Of a DNA stretch of 64,000 nt, positions 9,486 through 18,252 are shown one piece after another. Each line of letters starts with the position of its first letter. Positions within the stretch are counted from its first letter, which is position 1. Source of the DNA: Bryobacteraceae bacterium. GTDB taxonomy: Bacteria > Acidobacteriota > Terriglobia > Bryobacterales > Bryobacteraceae. The translations under genes and the position numbers were made by a program. Location: NCBI GenBank assembly GCA_026129905.1, contig JAHCHE010000012.1, forward strand, positions 1 through 64,000. The letters are read 5' to 3'. The notes below the pieces were generated by a model. That model made no database searches. It was not told the origin of the DNA and saw only the letters and a program-made list of their open reading frames with translations.

Positions 9486-11177
9486 CTACGGGAGCGCCTC
9501 CAGCAGGCGCTTGTGAAACCTCCGGAAATCTCCGGGGTCGCGGATGTAATCGTTGATATGAGGGATAACTTCCGCCGCCAGGGAGCGCGCCTCCACCGTC
9601 TTGCTGCCGGCCATGGCGACCAGGAGTTCATAGTCCTCGATGCCGTCGCGCATCGCTTCCAGCCGAATAGAGCTCAGGATCGAGTTCTTTTCGGCATTCG
9701 GATACACCAGCGCGTTGTCCCCGGCCGGGAGCAGCGTCCGGTTATCGTTAATGACGGTCTGTACGTTTTGAAACGGCCTCGGGCCCCAGTAATTGCCGCC
9801 CCAGTGGAGGAAGCCGGTCAGCTCGTGCCGGAAGTTGAACCAGTGCAGAAGACGGACCTTTAACAGCGACAGATCGATAAACCGGTTCAGGTACCGCCCT
9901 TGTGGACCGATGCAGGTATAAAACCACGCCTGGCCGCCCTTGCCGACATGGCTGCGGATCTTGTCGAACTGGTGGTCGAAGCTGCTCAGAACGGGCACCC
10001 AGATATCGCACACGTCGGCGAAAAAGCCGATGTCCTGATCCAGCCCGACGGCGTCTATGGTGGGCACTCCCGGCAGGCTCTCGCGAATAATTCGCCCGTA
10101 TTTGCGGTAAATTGGCGCCTCCAGGTCGTGTGGTTCATCGTGGATGTGCTGGATGTATTGCTTCTCCCAGCCCTTTTCTTTCAGGTGCGCGTAGAGCGCC
10201 GGAAGGAACGTGCGCAGGTACCTTTCCGCCCGCGGGTCGTCGGGCTCCAGGTTTTTCCATACCGCCTGCCCGCCTTCCACCAGCAGCGAAGGAATTACCA
10301 TCGGCGTATGAAAGCCGGAGGCGCGCCCCAAGAGGTGTCCACCCTCGATCGTCCCCACCACTCCCGCTTTGCGGAATGTTTCCACCCACTGGTCCAGCCG
10401 CGAGAAATCGTACGCGATCGCGCCGCCCTGTACCTTTGGAATCGCCAGCGTCGACACCGGCGTGATGATCACGTTCTGCCTGTGATCCGCCATCACCCGG
10501 CCGATATTCTCCAGTAGTTCCCAATACTCCGGCGAATACAGCTCGCCGATCTTGAAGTGAGGCCGCAGCGCCCCCGCGTCGAAATTGAACCAGTTGGTCA
10601 CCCGGAGCGTTTGTTGTTCCGGAATCGTGGCGCTCACCACCCGGATCTGGAACGGGGCCGAACCCACCTGATCGTCCCCATTCAGCAGCCGAACCCGTCC
10701 CGAGTAGTCGCCTGGCTGCGCGCCGGCCGGAACTCGGACGGTGACCCAGATTGCATACGTTTTGTTCGCCGGCAGGGAAAACGGGAAATTCTCCCGCAGC
10801 GGGTCCGGGAACAGCGCCGGCGCGGGCCGGACCACTTCGTCAAAAGGCGTCCCGGGAGGATTCGAGCCGACCGGGACATAATCCACCCACCGGGTGAGCG
10901 CCTCCAGTTTCGCGCCGCCGTTCTCCGGCGGGTCCGTCTCGGCCCGGAATTCGGCCAGTTCGCGCGCGGACCGCACCGCAATTTGTACGCTGGCGTGCCC
11001 GTTGCGCGGCGCCAGCCATGTCTCGCTCGTCTTGTTGGCCCCCGGCTTGTCGTCGGGGAAGACTTTCAGCAGCGAGTCGACTTGCCATACGCTCAGCGAG
11101 GACCCGCCATTGCACGCCACCAGCAGAACCAGTCCTGCCGCCAGGCTCATCGTCCACGCGAGCTTGCGTATTCTCAT
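9486..11177 (-). CDS. DUF4091 lipoprotein, glycoside hydrolase-like (copy 2)
   Basis: Paralogue of the adjacent downstream gene, 563 residues. The signal peptide ends in a clean lipobox, LVAC. Shared landmarks are WQVDSLLKVFPDD near the N-terminus, RVPAGAQPGDYSGR in the beta-rich domain and FLHWGGNYWGP plus IRLEAMRDGIEDYELL in DUF4091. The ATG at 11177 places the signal peptide correctly; an upstream in-frame start would add 22 charged residues. Likely a periplasm- or surface-facing carbohydrate-active protein; no substrate can be given. Confidence 0.85.
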   Translation of the reverse strand: MRIRKLAWTMSLAAGLVLLVACNGGSSLSVWQVDSLLKVFPDDKPGANKTSETWLAPRNGHASVQIAVRSARELAEFRAETDPPENGGAKLEALTRWVDYVPVGSNPPGTPFDEVVRPAPALFPDPLRENFPFSLPANKTYAIWVTVRVPAGAQPGDYSGRVRLLNGDDQVGSAPFQIRVVSATIPEQQTLRVTNWFNFDAGALRPHFKIGELYSPEYWELLENIGRVMADHRQNVIITPVSTLAIPKVQGGAIAYDFSRLDQWVETFRKAGVVGTIEGGHLLGRASGFHTPMVIPSLLVEGGQAVWKNLEPDDPRAERYLRTFLPALYAHLKEKGWEKQYIQHIHDEPHDLEAPIYRKYGRIIRESLPGVPTIDAVGLDQDIGFFADVCDIWVPVLSSFDHQFDKIRSHVGKGGQAWFYTCIGPQGRYLNRFIDLSLLKVRLLHWFNFRHELTGFLHWGGNYWGPRPFQNVQTVINDNRTLLPAGDNALVYPNAEKNSILSSIRLEAMRDGIEDYELLVAMAGSKTVEARSLAAEVIPHINDYIRDPGDFRRFHKRLLEALP

Positions 11178-11305
11178 GCTCGACCTCTCCTTCCCATACC
11201 GCCGCACTGAACCCGAAGGTTCCAATCTGCCATTACAGATCACGCAGTCCGATTTTGCAAGTGGGGGGCGCGGGGTTGGGAGCCGGCGGAGCGGGAACCG
11301 CTCGA

Positions 11306-12139
11306 TCAGGCCGCTTTCACTGGGTTCCGGAGGACCCCGATGCCTTCGATCTCCACCTCGACGACATCGCCGGCTTTCATTGCTCGCGTGGTGCCGGGCG
11401 TCCCGGTGTAAATGACGTCGCCAGGGGCCAGGCTGACGTACTTGCTCACCCAGCTCACAATCGACGGGCCGTCGAACAGCAGGTCTCCCGTCGTCTGCTC
11501 CTGCACGACTTCTCCGTTCAGCTTCGTGCGCAGCCCGAGCTTTCCGTGATCAAGGCCGCGCGCGATGCACGGACCCAGCGGACCGAACGTGTCGGCGCCC
11601 TTGGCTCTCCACCACTGCAGGTCTTTGTCGGTCCCGTTCTGCCAGTCGCGCTCGCTGACATCGTTGCCGCACGTAACGCCGAAGATCCCTTCACGCGCCT
11701 GGTCGGGCGAGGCGTTGTGGAGGTGTTTCCCGATCACCAGAACCAATTCGCCCTCGTAATGGACGTTCGCCGCTCCTTCCGGGATGAGGATGGGGTCGCC
11801 GGGGTTTTGCAGCGACGACACGGGCTTGTAGAAGATCTCCGGACGTTTCGGGGCGGGCCGGTTGCCGATATGGCTTTTGTAGTTCAGCCCAACGGCCAAC
11901 ACCTTGGGCGGCTCGCAGGGGCAGAGTAGTTTGACGCTGGAGAGCTTCACCGCGGCGGACCCCGCCCGGCGGCCGCCGAACAGGTCGCCGGTCAATGGCT
12001 GGATCTGTTCGCCTTCCAGGATCCCGTACGAGACCCCTGAACCGCGGCGATAGCGAACGTAGCGCGTCACGCCGCCGCCGGTTTGCGCCAACATTGCGCC
12101 GGCGAAGGAGCCAAAGGCCGACCTGCGCGTAAAGTCCAT
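11306..12139 (-). CDS. Fumarylacetoacetate hydrolase family protein, exported
   Basis: FAH-family protein, 277 residues, with the usual C-terminal catalytic domain: GLNYKSHIGN, the metal-binding VHYEGELVLVIG, GVTCGNDVSERDWQ and the ending PGDVIYTGTPGT. The family includes hydrolases and decarboxylases acting on C-C bonds of 2-oxo acids or acylpyruvates. The N-terminus (TRRSAFGSFAGAMLAQ) resembles a twin-arginine or short export signal, unusual for this normally cytoplasmic family. It is divergent from the FHA-transglycosylase gene. Confidence 0.88.
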   Translation of the reverse strand: MDFTRRSAFGSFAGAMLAQTGGGVTRYVRYRRGSGVSYGILEGEQIQPLTGDLFGGRRAGSAAVKLSSVKLLCPCEPPKVLAVGLNYKSHIGNRPAPKRPEIFYKPVSSLQNPGDPILIPEGAANVHYEGELVLVIGKHLHNASPDQAREGIFGVTCGNDVSERDWQNGTDKDLQWWRAKGADTFGPLGPCIARGLDHGKLGLRTKLNGEVVQEQTTGDLLFDGPSIVSWVSKYVSLAPGDVIYTGTPGTTRAMKAGDVVEVEIEGIGVLRNPVKAA

Positions 12140-12213
12140 CGTTTCCTCCAGTGAAGCGGGTATGGAGCCACTGTAGCATGGGCATCGGGCGCATGGTATA
12201 CGCTGGTATCAAA

Positions 12214-13614
12214 ATGCCCTTGGAAGGGGAAGCGGCTGCCACTTTGGTACAGTTGTCCGGCAATCGGTCCGGCAAGCGTTACCGGCTCGGCAGCCTGGTG
12301 AACACCGTCGGCCGCCATCCTTCCTCCGACGTCGCGCTCGATGGCGACGATGCCAGGGTGGTGTCCACCCGGCACGCCGAAATTCGCGCCGACGGCGGCG
12401 CGTTTCACCTTCACGACCTGGACAGCACCAACGGCACGTTCGTCAACAACGAGCGCGTCACCATCGCCAGGCTTCGAAACGGCGACCGCGTCCGCTTCGG
12501 CGCCAGCGGCCCCGAATTCGAATTTTCGGCCGCGGAAGAAGTTGTTGCGCTCGATCGGACGATGGTCGTCCCCGCCGCGCGGGTCACCCGGCCGGACACC
12601 GGCGGCGACACTCTGCTGACTAACGCGGTGAAACGCGCGCGCCGGCTCCGGCGCGCCGGCCAGCACGGCCAGACGACGGTGATCATGCGCGCGATGCTGG
12701 CTCGCGCGGTCCGCCGCTCGGCTCGCGGACATCGCCGCATTATCGCGGTTCTGACGCTGGCGCTGATCGCGGTCTCCGCGTACTCCTACTGGCGTTTCCA
12801 GCAGTTACGGACCGAGAAAAGCAGCCTCGACCGCGAAATCGAAGCGATCGAGGCGCGACTGGAAAAAGGCGGTCAATCGCCCGGCGAAATCGAGGCCCTG
12901 CTGGCCCGGCTCACCGACTACGAGGCGCGCGCCCGCGGCGTCCAGGACAGCATGTTCTACAAGCTCGGCCCGGAAGCGCGCCAAACGCCCTTCATCGAGC
13001 GCGAAATCCGGACGCTGCTCGAGGAATTCGGCGCCGACAGTTACAGCATCCCGCCGCAATTTGTCGAAGAAGTCGAGAAATACATCAAGCATTATCAGAC
13101 GGTGGACCGGGGAGTGATCAAGCCCGTGGTCGACAAGTACGCCAAACAGTTCGGCGTCATGCAGGACATCTTCCGGGGACAGAACCTCCCGCCCGACCTG
13201 GCGTACATGGTGCTCATCGAGAGCAACTTCGTCTCCCGCCGCGTCAGCTCCCAGGGAGCGGCCGGCCTGTGGCAATTCACCCCGGAGACCGCGCGCTCGT
13301 ACGGTCTCCGCGTCAACCGCAACGTGGACGAACGCTACGACCTGCGCAAGTCCACCCACGCGGCCGGCAAGTTTTTACGGGACCTGATCCTTGATTTCGG
13401 CGCCGGCAGTTCCGTTATGCTGGCATTAGCGGCCTATAATGTCGGGCCGTCCGCCGTCCGCCAGGCGGTGCGGCGGGTGGAGGACCCGATCAAGCAGCGA
13501 AACTTCTGGTACCTGTACCGCGTGCGGGCCTTGCCGCTGGAGACCAGGCAGTACGTGCCGAAGATCTTCGCGGCGATTATTATCGGCCGAAATCTGGAGC
13601 GGTTCGGGTTCTGA
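12214..13614 (+). CDS. FHA domain fused to membrane-anchored lytic transglycosylase
   Basis: About 466 residues in three parts. The N-terminal FHA domain shows GRHPSSDV, STRHAEI and DSTNGTFVN, the canonical phosphothreonine-binding residues. A single transmembrane segment follows (IIAVLTLALIAVSAYSYW) and then a coiled coil (LDREIEAIEARLEKGG). The C-terminal SLT domain carries the catalytic glutamate in VLIESNF, followed by GAAGLWQFTPETA and LAAYNVGPSAV. The layout puts the FHA in the cytoplasm and the peptidoglycan-cleaving domain in the periplasm. Earlier in-frame ATGs at 12151 and 12178 exist; 12214 is chosen because it directly precedes the FHA domain, without a good ribosome site for any of them. 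Confidence 0.85.
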   Translation: MPLEGEAAATLVQLSGNRSGKRYRLGSLVNTVGRHPSSDVALDGDDARVVSTRHAEIRADGGAFHLHDLDSTNGTFVNNERVTIARLRNGDRVRFGASGPEFEFSAAEEVVALDRTMVVPAARVTRPDTGGDTLLTNAVKRARRLRRAGQHGQTTVIMRAMLARAVRRSARGHRRIIAVLTLALIAVSAYSYWRFQQLRTEKSSLDREIEAIEARLEKGGQSPGEIEALLARLTDYEARARGVQDSMFYKLGPEARQTPFIEREIRTLLEEFGADSYSIPPQFVEEVEKYIKHYQTVDRGVIKPVVDKYAKQFGVMQDIFRGQNLPPDLAYMVLIESNFVSRRVSSQGAAGLWQFTPETARSYGLRVNRNVDERYDLRKSTHAAGKFLRDLILDFGAGSSVMLALAAYNVGPSAVRQAVRRVEDPIKQRNFWYLYRVRALPLETRQYVPKIFAAIIIGRNLERFGF

Positions 13615-13618
13615 CCAA

Positions 13619-14467
13619 ATGCCACACATCGTCTCGCGACGCAGCTTTCTGGGAATCGGCGCCTCGCTGCTGGCCCCTCCGCTGACCCCGCGCCTGCGCG
13701 CCAAGCTGTCCGACATCGAACTGTCGTTCGTCCATGTGACCGATTCGCACGTTTCCCGCGAGCGGCTGCTGGATAAGCGCCGGGGCTTTGACGTTCCCGC
13801 CGAGGAGTCCATCCGCCGGTGCCGCGCCGCGGTAGAAGCGATCAATGACCTGTCGCTGCCGCACGAGTTCATCGTCCACACCGGCGACGTAGCCCACACG
13901 CGCGAAACCAACGATGATTTCGATCTGGGCCGCGAGTTGCACCAGTTTCGCAAGCCGGCCTGGTACGTGCCCGGCAACCACGACGTCGGCTACAGCCAGA
14001 GCGCCCGGTTCCGGCCGGCGTTCGAGGAGCGCTTCGGCAAGGCCTACCAGGCGTTCGAGCCCGTGCCCGGATTGCGGTTCGTGATGTTCGATAGCCAGCC
14101 GCTCGACCCGCGGGCCGGCGAAAAGGACCAGGAGGAGGCCTTCCGCCAGCTTGACCGGCTGCTATCCCCTTCCAAGCCGACCATCTTCTGCTGCCATGTC
14201 ACCGGTCTGGCATCCTTCTATCTGAACAAGGTCGACCCCGGCTGGCCCGAAGCCCACCTGGCGCGCTGGACCAGACGCCTGAAAGAGGGCGGCGTCATTG
14301 CGGTGCTGGCCGGTCACTATCACCGCGAGGAGTTCCAGATCGTCAACGACGTCCCGTTCTGGCTGGCCGGACCCGTGATCAACTTTTGGGGGCGGCAGAC
14401 CAGCTTCCGCCACGTGACGCTCTCCCGCGGCATGCTGAGCTACCGGTCGGTCTATCTGGAACTCTGA
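13619..14467 (+). CDS. Calcineurin-like metallophosphoesterase with Tat-type signal
   Basis: A 282-residue metallophosphoesterase. The dinuclear metal-site motifs are all visible: VTDSHV, HTGDVAH, PGNHD, FCCHVTG and the final GHYHREEF. The N-terminus SRRSFLGIGASLLAPP fits a twin-arginine export signal, so it probably acts in the periplasm. It starts 4 bases after the preceding transglycosylase stop and is likely co-transcribed. Longer upstream frames overlap the previous gene and were rejected. Confidence 0.9.
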   Translation: MPHIVSRRSFLGIGASLLAPPLTPRLRAKLSDIELSFVHVTDSHVSRERLLDKRRGFDVPAEESIRRCRAAVEAINDLSLPHEFIVHTGDVAHTRETNDDFDLGRELHQFRKPAWYVPGNHDVGYSQSARFRPAFEERFGKAYQAFEPVPGLRFVMFDSQPLDPRAGEKDQEEAFRQLDRLLSPSKPTIFCCHVTGLASFYLNKVDPGWPEAHLARWTRRLKEGGVIAVLAGHYHREEFQIVNDVPFWLAGPVINFWGRQTSFRHVTLSRGMLSYRSVYLEL

Positions 14468-14485
14468 AAGCGTCAGCGCGTCGCG

Positions 14486-14956
14486 TCAGGCGGCTCTCGT
14501 CAGCGGGCGGTTGAGTTCCGTGCGCCAGTCGGCCGGATTGGGGCTCGATTCCGGACCCGCGAGGTAGCATTCCCAAAGATCGGGCCGTGGCGAGTGTCCG
14601 TTCTTGGCGATCCACGCTCCGAATTCGCCCCAGGCCGCGCCAAGACCCTCGTAGGGACCCTGATAGACTGTTCGCGCTACCGTCGCCGCCGGTAACTCGC
14701 CTGGCTTCACGCGCCCCGAGGGCGAAACCGGCGCCGCCACCGGCACGCCGACCTCGAGATCGAACACGTCCGGGTCCATCCTTAAGTGGTACGAAAACAG
14801 CGGCCCCGCCGGCGCGATGCCTTGCTGTGCGATGGCCGCCATCACATCGGAGATAGCCGGACCCATAACGCTCCGGATCTCGTTTCGTGGAACGGTCAGC
14901 CGGATGACGGCGGCGCGCTGGGCGGAACTTTCCGCGATTTGCGGCGTATCGATCAT
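14486..14956 (-). CDS. GyrI-like/AraC effector-binding domain protein
   Basis: A stand-alone 156-residue GyrI-like domain of the SOUL/AraC effector-binding fold. Landmarks are AIAQQGIAPAGPLFSYHL, VFDLEVGVPV, TVYQGPYEGLGAAWGEF and DLWECYLAGPESSPNPADW, which is the family signature. Such proteins bind small hydrophobic ligands and can act as ligand sensors or inhibitors. A much longer open frame upstream lies antisense to the S41 peptidase gene and was not used; an ATG at 14956 with GAGAGGAG upstream fits the domain start. Confidence 0.85.
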   Translation of the reverse strand: MIDTPQIAESSAQRAAVIRLTVPRNEIRSVMGPAISDVMAAIAQQGIAPAGPLFSYHLRMDPDVFDLEVGVPVAAPVSPSGRVKPGELPAATVARTVYQGPYEGLGAAWGEFGAWIAKNGHSPRPDLWECYLAGPESSPNPADWRTELNRPLTRAA

Positions 14957-15109
14957 AGGAACATCGTCTCCTCTCGATTGATTTCGCGCACGCGGCTCTT
15001 GAAACCTGAAGCGGTCGGGAGCCCTCTTTTGAATAGTCGAATGAACGAGGCCGCATTCGACAGCCCGAGGAGATCCGCAAAACGTTCCGCCGCCGGCGGA
15101 GGAGGATGA

Positions 15110-16402
15110 ATGAAAGCTGCGATCGCCTGCCTGTTCGCCCTGGCGCCGCTGTGGGCCGCCGAGGCGCCCGACCCTGGAATTACCGCTCGCGACAAGCTCT
15201 GGATCGCATCGAAAATCTACGCGGCCATCGAGAGCCGGTTCGGACACTGGCAGGCCATCCCCGGCTTCGACCTGGATCAAGCCTACCAGCGTTACGTGGA
15301 CCAGATTGCCGGCGTCACGAGCCGGCGCGAATTCGACCTCGCGACGCTCGAATTTGTGGCGCAACTCCGCAACGGCCACAGTGGATTCTGGGACAAGTGG
15401 TTGTTTGAAAACGAACCTCTGGTTGGGTTCTATCTGGCGCTGGACCGCGGACAATGGGTGGTGCGGCGCTCCCAGCGCCCGGGGCTTGAACCGGGCGACG
15501 TCGTCGCCGCCATCGACGGCAAGCCCGCCGGCGACTTCGTGTCCGAGCGCATGAAATACGTCGCGGCTTCCAGCGAACTCGCCCGGCGGACGACGGTGTT
15601 CTTTCTTACGCCCCTGTGGCCGCGGCAGTTCACGGTGGAACTCGCCGATGGCCGCCGCGTAAAGATCGACCGGGCGCAGGAGCTGTCGGGGCCTCCCATG
15701 AGGCCGCAGGCGGCGCACCCGCCGGAGGGCATCGCGTATCTGCACATTCCCTCATTCGCCGATCCCAAGCATGAGCAGGACGCGATCGCGTTCCTCAAAG
15801 CGCACAAAGACGAGGCGGCGATCGTCTTTGACGTTCGCGGCAACGGCGGGGGCAGCACGCCGGGGCAATTGATCCGCGCGCTGATGGACCGGCCGTGGCG
15901 CGACTGGGTGGAATCGACCTCCGTGCTCTTCCCGCTGTTCCGCACCTACGGCGAATTCTTCTCGCCCAAAGCGGCCGAATCCGACGGGCGCGGCCAAGGC
16001 TATTTGGAAGCGTTCGCGCAGTACTTCCAACATCCATATCTGATGTTGCCGCCCGCGATGAACCAGCCGGAAAACCCCGTCTATACCGGCCGGATGATCG
16101 TTCTCGCCGATGGAAGCTGCGGATCCGCCTGCGAGGATTTCGTGATGCCGCTGAAGTTCTCGGGCCGCGCAACCGTCGTGGGCGAAACCACTTTTGGCAG
16201 CTCGGGACAACCGTATATCTACAATTTCCCCAACGGCATGGGCTTTCGCGTGAGCACGAAGCGCATGTACTTCCCCGACGGCTCGGAGTTCGAGGGAGTC
16301 GGGATCAAGCCGGATCTCGAAATCATCCCCACCGCCGCCGACATCAAAGCCAACCGCGATCCGGCGCTGGATAAGGCCGTGGAACTGGCCCGCACCCGTT
16401 AA
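15110..16402 (+). CDS. S41-family C-terminal-processing-type peptidase
   Basis: Exported serine protease-like protein, 430 residues, with a signal peptide ending near LWAAEA. A PDZ-like region (LEPGDVVAAIDGKPAGDFV) precedes the S41 core: VFDVRGNGGGSTPGQLI, the nucleophile region GSCGSACEDFVMPLK and GETTFGSSGQ. It starts at an ATG behind GGAGGAGG. It is divergent from the GyrI-like gene. Likely periplasmic or surface peptidase; its natural substrate cannot be read from the sequence. Confidence 0.9.
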   Translation: MKAAIACLFALAPLWAAEAPDPGITARDKLWIASKIYAAIESRFGHWQAIPGFDLDQAYQRYVDQIAGVTSRREFDLATLEFVAQLRNGHSGFWDKWLFENEPLVGFYLALDRGQWVVRRSQRPGLEPGDVVAAIDGKPAGDFVSERMKYVAASSELARRTTVFFLTPLWPRQFTVELADGRRVKIDRAQELSGPPMRPQAAHPPEGIAYLHIPSFADPKHEQDAIAFLKAHKDEAAIVFDVRGNGGGSTPGQLIRALMDRPWRDWVESTSVLFPLFRTYGEFFSPKAAESDGRGQGYLEAFAQYFQHPYLMLPPAMNQPENPVYTGRMIVLADGSCGSACEDFVMPLKFSGRATVVGETTFGSSGQPYIYNFPNGMGFRVSTKRMYFPDGSEFEGVGIKPDLEIIPTAADIKANRDPALDKAVELARTR

Positions 16403-16581
16403 GGCGACCCACACCGCCGCTCGGCCGGACGCCAGATCTCTTCCTCTTTTCTGCGTTCTCTGCGTCTCAGCGGTGAAGTTTCAGACATCCTCCGCCCCCC
16501 TCGACTCCGACGGTGACGCAGGTTGCTCGAATCTTGCATCACCCGCCCGCCGACGAAGCCCTTGCCGGGCTCGCGACCTGT

Positions 16582-17505
16582 TCACGCAAAGAACTGCCAG
16601 ACGTAGCTAACCGCGATTCCCGTGACCAGAAAGCCCAGGAACAGTCGTATCCACCGTTCCGGCAGATACTTCTGCAGCCGCGCGCCCACGAACGTCCCGG
16701 CCAGGCCGCCCAAACCGAACAGCAGACCCAACAGCCAGTCCGGACGCACCGGAGCCTCCGAGGAAAGCGGCGTCATCGCGAGCAACTCGAAGAACCCGAC
16801 GCCGACAATCGACGTGACGAACGTGCCGAACAGCGCCGCTCCGGCGACGGTGTACACCGGCAGGTGCAACACGCTCACCACAAAAGGCGCGATGATGGCC
16901 CCCCCGCCGATACCGTAGATCCCCCCAGCGATGCCAACGGCGAACGCCAGCGCGAAGAGCGCCACCGGACTAAAGGCGAACGATTCCCCCCAGAAAGCGT
17001 ACTCGATCCGGCGCACCGAAACGGACCGGGTTTCCACGATCGCGTCCTTCGGCAGCCGGCGATCGAACTTGGCCTCGATGGCCCGTTTTTGAGGACTCAC
17101 TGCTCGCACTCGTCCGAAAAATTCGCTGAGCAGCCGGTAACCCAGCCATAGCAGCACCAGCCCGACGAAGAATTTCGCCGCGCGCCCGCCGGGCAGGTAC
17201 CGGACGCGGACGATCGCCCCGATGAATATGCCGGGCAGCGTGCCGGCCAGCGTGGTCCACGCGATGGGCCACGCCATGCGTCCTTCGCGGATATATTGCG
17301 AAACGCCGCCTGGAATGGCGACGACGTTATACAAAAGGTTGGTGGCGCTCACCGCCGGGCTGGTGAAACCGAGCACGCTCATCTGGAATGGAAGAATCAG
17401 GAATGCGCCGGACACGCCGGCCGAAGTAACCAGAGAAGCGATCGCGAAAGCTACCAGCGGAGGAACCAGCGGCGAAACCTCGACGCCAGAGATGGGGAAG
17501 TACAC
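16582..17505 (-). CDS. TauE/SafE-family sulfite/organic anion exporter
   Basis: Multi-pass inner-membrane permease of 307 residues with about eight hydrophobic segments in two related halves. AIASLVTSAGVSGAFLILPFQ and GIAGGIYGIGGGAIIAPFVV are the two family repeats. The family moves sulfite, sulfoacetate or related anions. It starts at GTG. It lies downstream of nanE and the GH109-like genes on the same strand with about 60 bases between, so it may belong to that operon. Confidence 0.88.
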   Translation of the reverse strand: MYFPISGVEVSPLVPPLVAFAIASLVTSAGVSGAFLILPFQMSVLGFTSPAVSATNLLYNVVAIPGGVSQYIREGRMAWPIAWTTLAGTLPGIFIGAIVRVRYLPGGRAAKFFVGLVLLWLGYRLLSEFFGRVRAVSPQKRAIEAKFDRRLPKDAIVETRSVSVRRIEYAFWGESFAFSPVALFALAFAVGIAGGIYGIGGGAIIAPFVVSVLHLPVYTVAGAALFGTFVTSIVGVGFFELLAMTPLSSEAPVRPDWLLGLLFGLGGLAGTFVGARLQKYLPERWIRLFLGFLVTGIAVSYVWQFFA

Positions 17506-17565
17506 GAATTAATGCTCCCCACCCACGTTAGCATCTACCCTTCAGAAGATGCGCACGGCGGCGAG

Positions 17566-18252
17566 TCAGGATCCCATACGTTCCATGAACGCCCGCGTCA
17601 CCAGCCGCGGCCGGGTGATGGCCGTGCCCACCACCACCGCGTGCGCGCCCAGTCTGAGGCCCCGGCGCGCCTCCTCCGGCGTCCAGACCCCGCCCTCGAG
17701 AATAACGGGAAGGCTCGTCGCCCCCGCGAGCGCGCGCAGCAGATCCCAGTCCGGCTGACCGCCCGCGCGGCCGCGCGTATCGGGAGTGTAGCCGGAAAGC
17801 GTTGTCGCAACGGCGTCCGCCCCGGCTTCGAGCGCCCGCATTCCTTCTTCGAACGTGGATACGTCGGCCAGCAGCGGAACCCCGACCTCCGCTTTCACTC
17901 GCGCGACGAATTCCGGTCCGCGCATGCCGTTGGGCCGGATGCGGCCGGTGGCATCCAGCGCGATGATCGCGGCGCCCGCTTCGAGCGCCTCGTGAACATC
18001 CCCGAAATCGCCCGTGATGAGAACCGACCCGTCCGGATACTGGCTCTTCGTGATCCCGACGATGGGAAGCGGCGTGGCCTCGCGTATGGCGCGAATGTTC
18101 GCGGCGCCGCACGCCCGGATGCCCCGCGCGCCTCCCATCTCCGCCGCCCGCGCGAACAACGCCACGTATTGCGGCTGGTTGAACGGATCGTCTCCTTCGG
18201 CCTGGCAGGAAACCACGAGGCCGCCGCGCAGGCTCTCCAGAGCTGCGTGCAT
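17566..18252 (-). CDS. nanE: N-acetylmannosamine-6-phosphate 2-epimerase
   Basis: TIM-barrel enzyme (228 residues) converting ManNAc-6-P to GlcNAc-6-P in amino-sugar catabolism. Family features are GGLVVSCQAEGDDPFN at the N-terminus, GITKSQYPDGSVLIT, the catalytic LADVSTFEEG and ATTLSGYTPDTRG, and LEGGVWTPEEAR. The ATG at 18252 overlaps the upstream stop by one base (TAATG), implying coupling with the GH109-like gene. An upstream extension in this frame lies inside that gene and was rejected. Confidence 0.93.
   Translation of the reverse strand: MHAALESLRGGLVVSCQAEGDDPFNQPQYVALFARAAEMGGARGIRACGAANIRAIREATPLPIVGITKSQYPDGSVLITGDFGDVHEALEAGAAIIALDATGRIRPNGMRGPEFVARVKAEVGVPLLADVSTFEEGMRALEAGADAVATTLSGYTPDTRGRAGGQPDWDLLRALAGATSLPVILEGGVWTPEEARRGLRLGAHAVVVGTAITRPRLVTRAFMERMGS

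Noticed and set aside
7797-9863. 688-codon plus-strand frame antisense to the DUF4091 genes
   Set aside because: It crosses the junction of two real minus-strand genes and has no recognisable domain.
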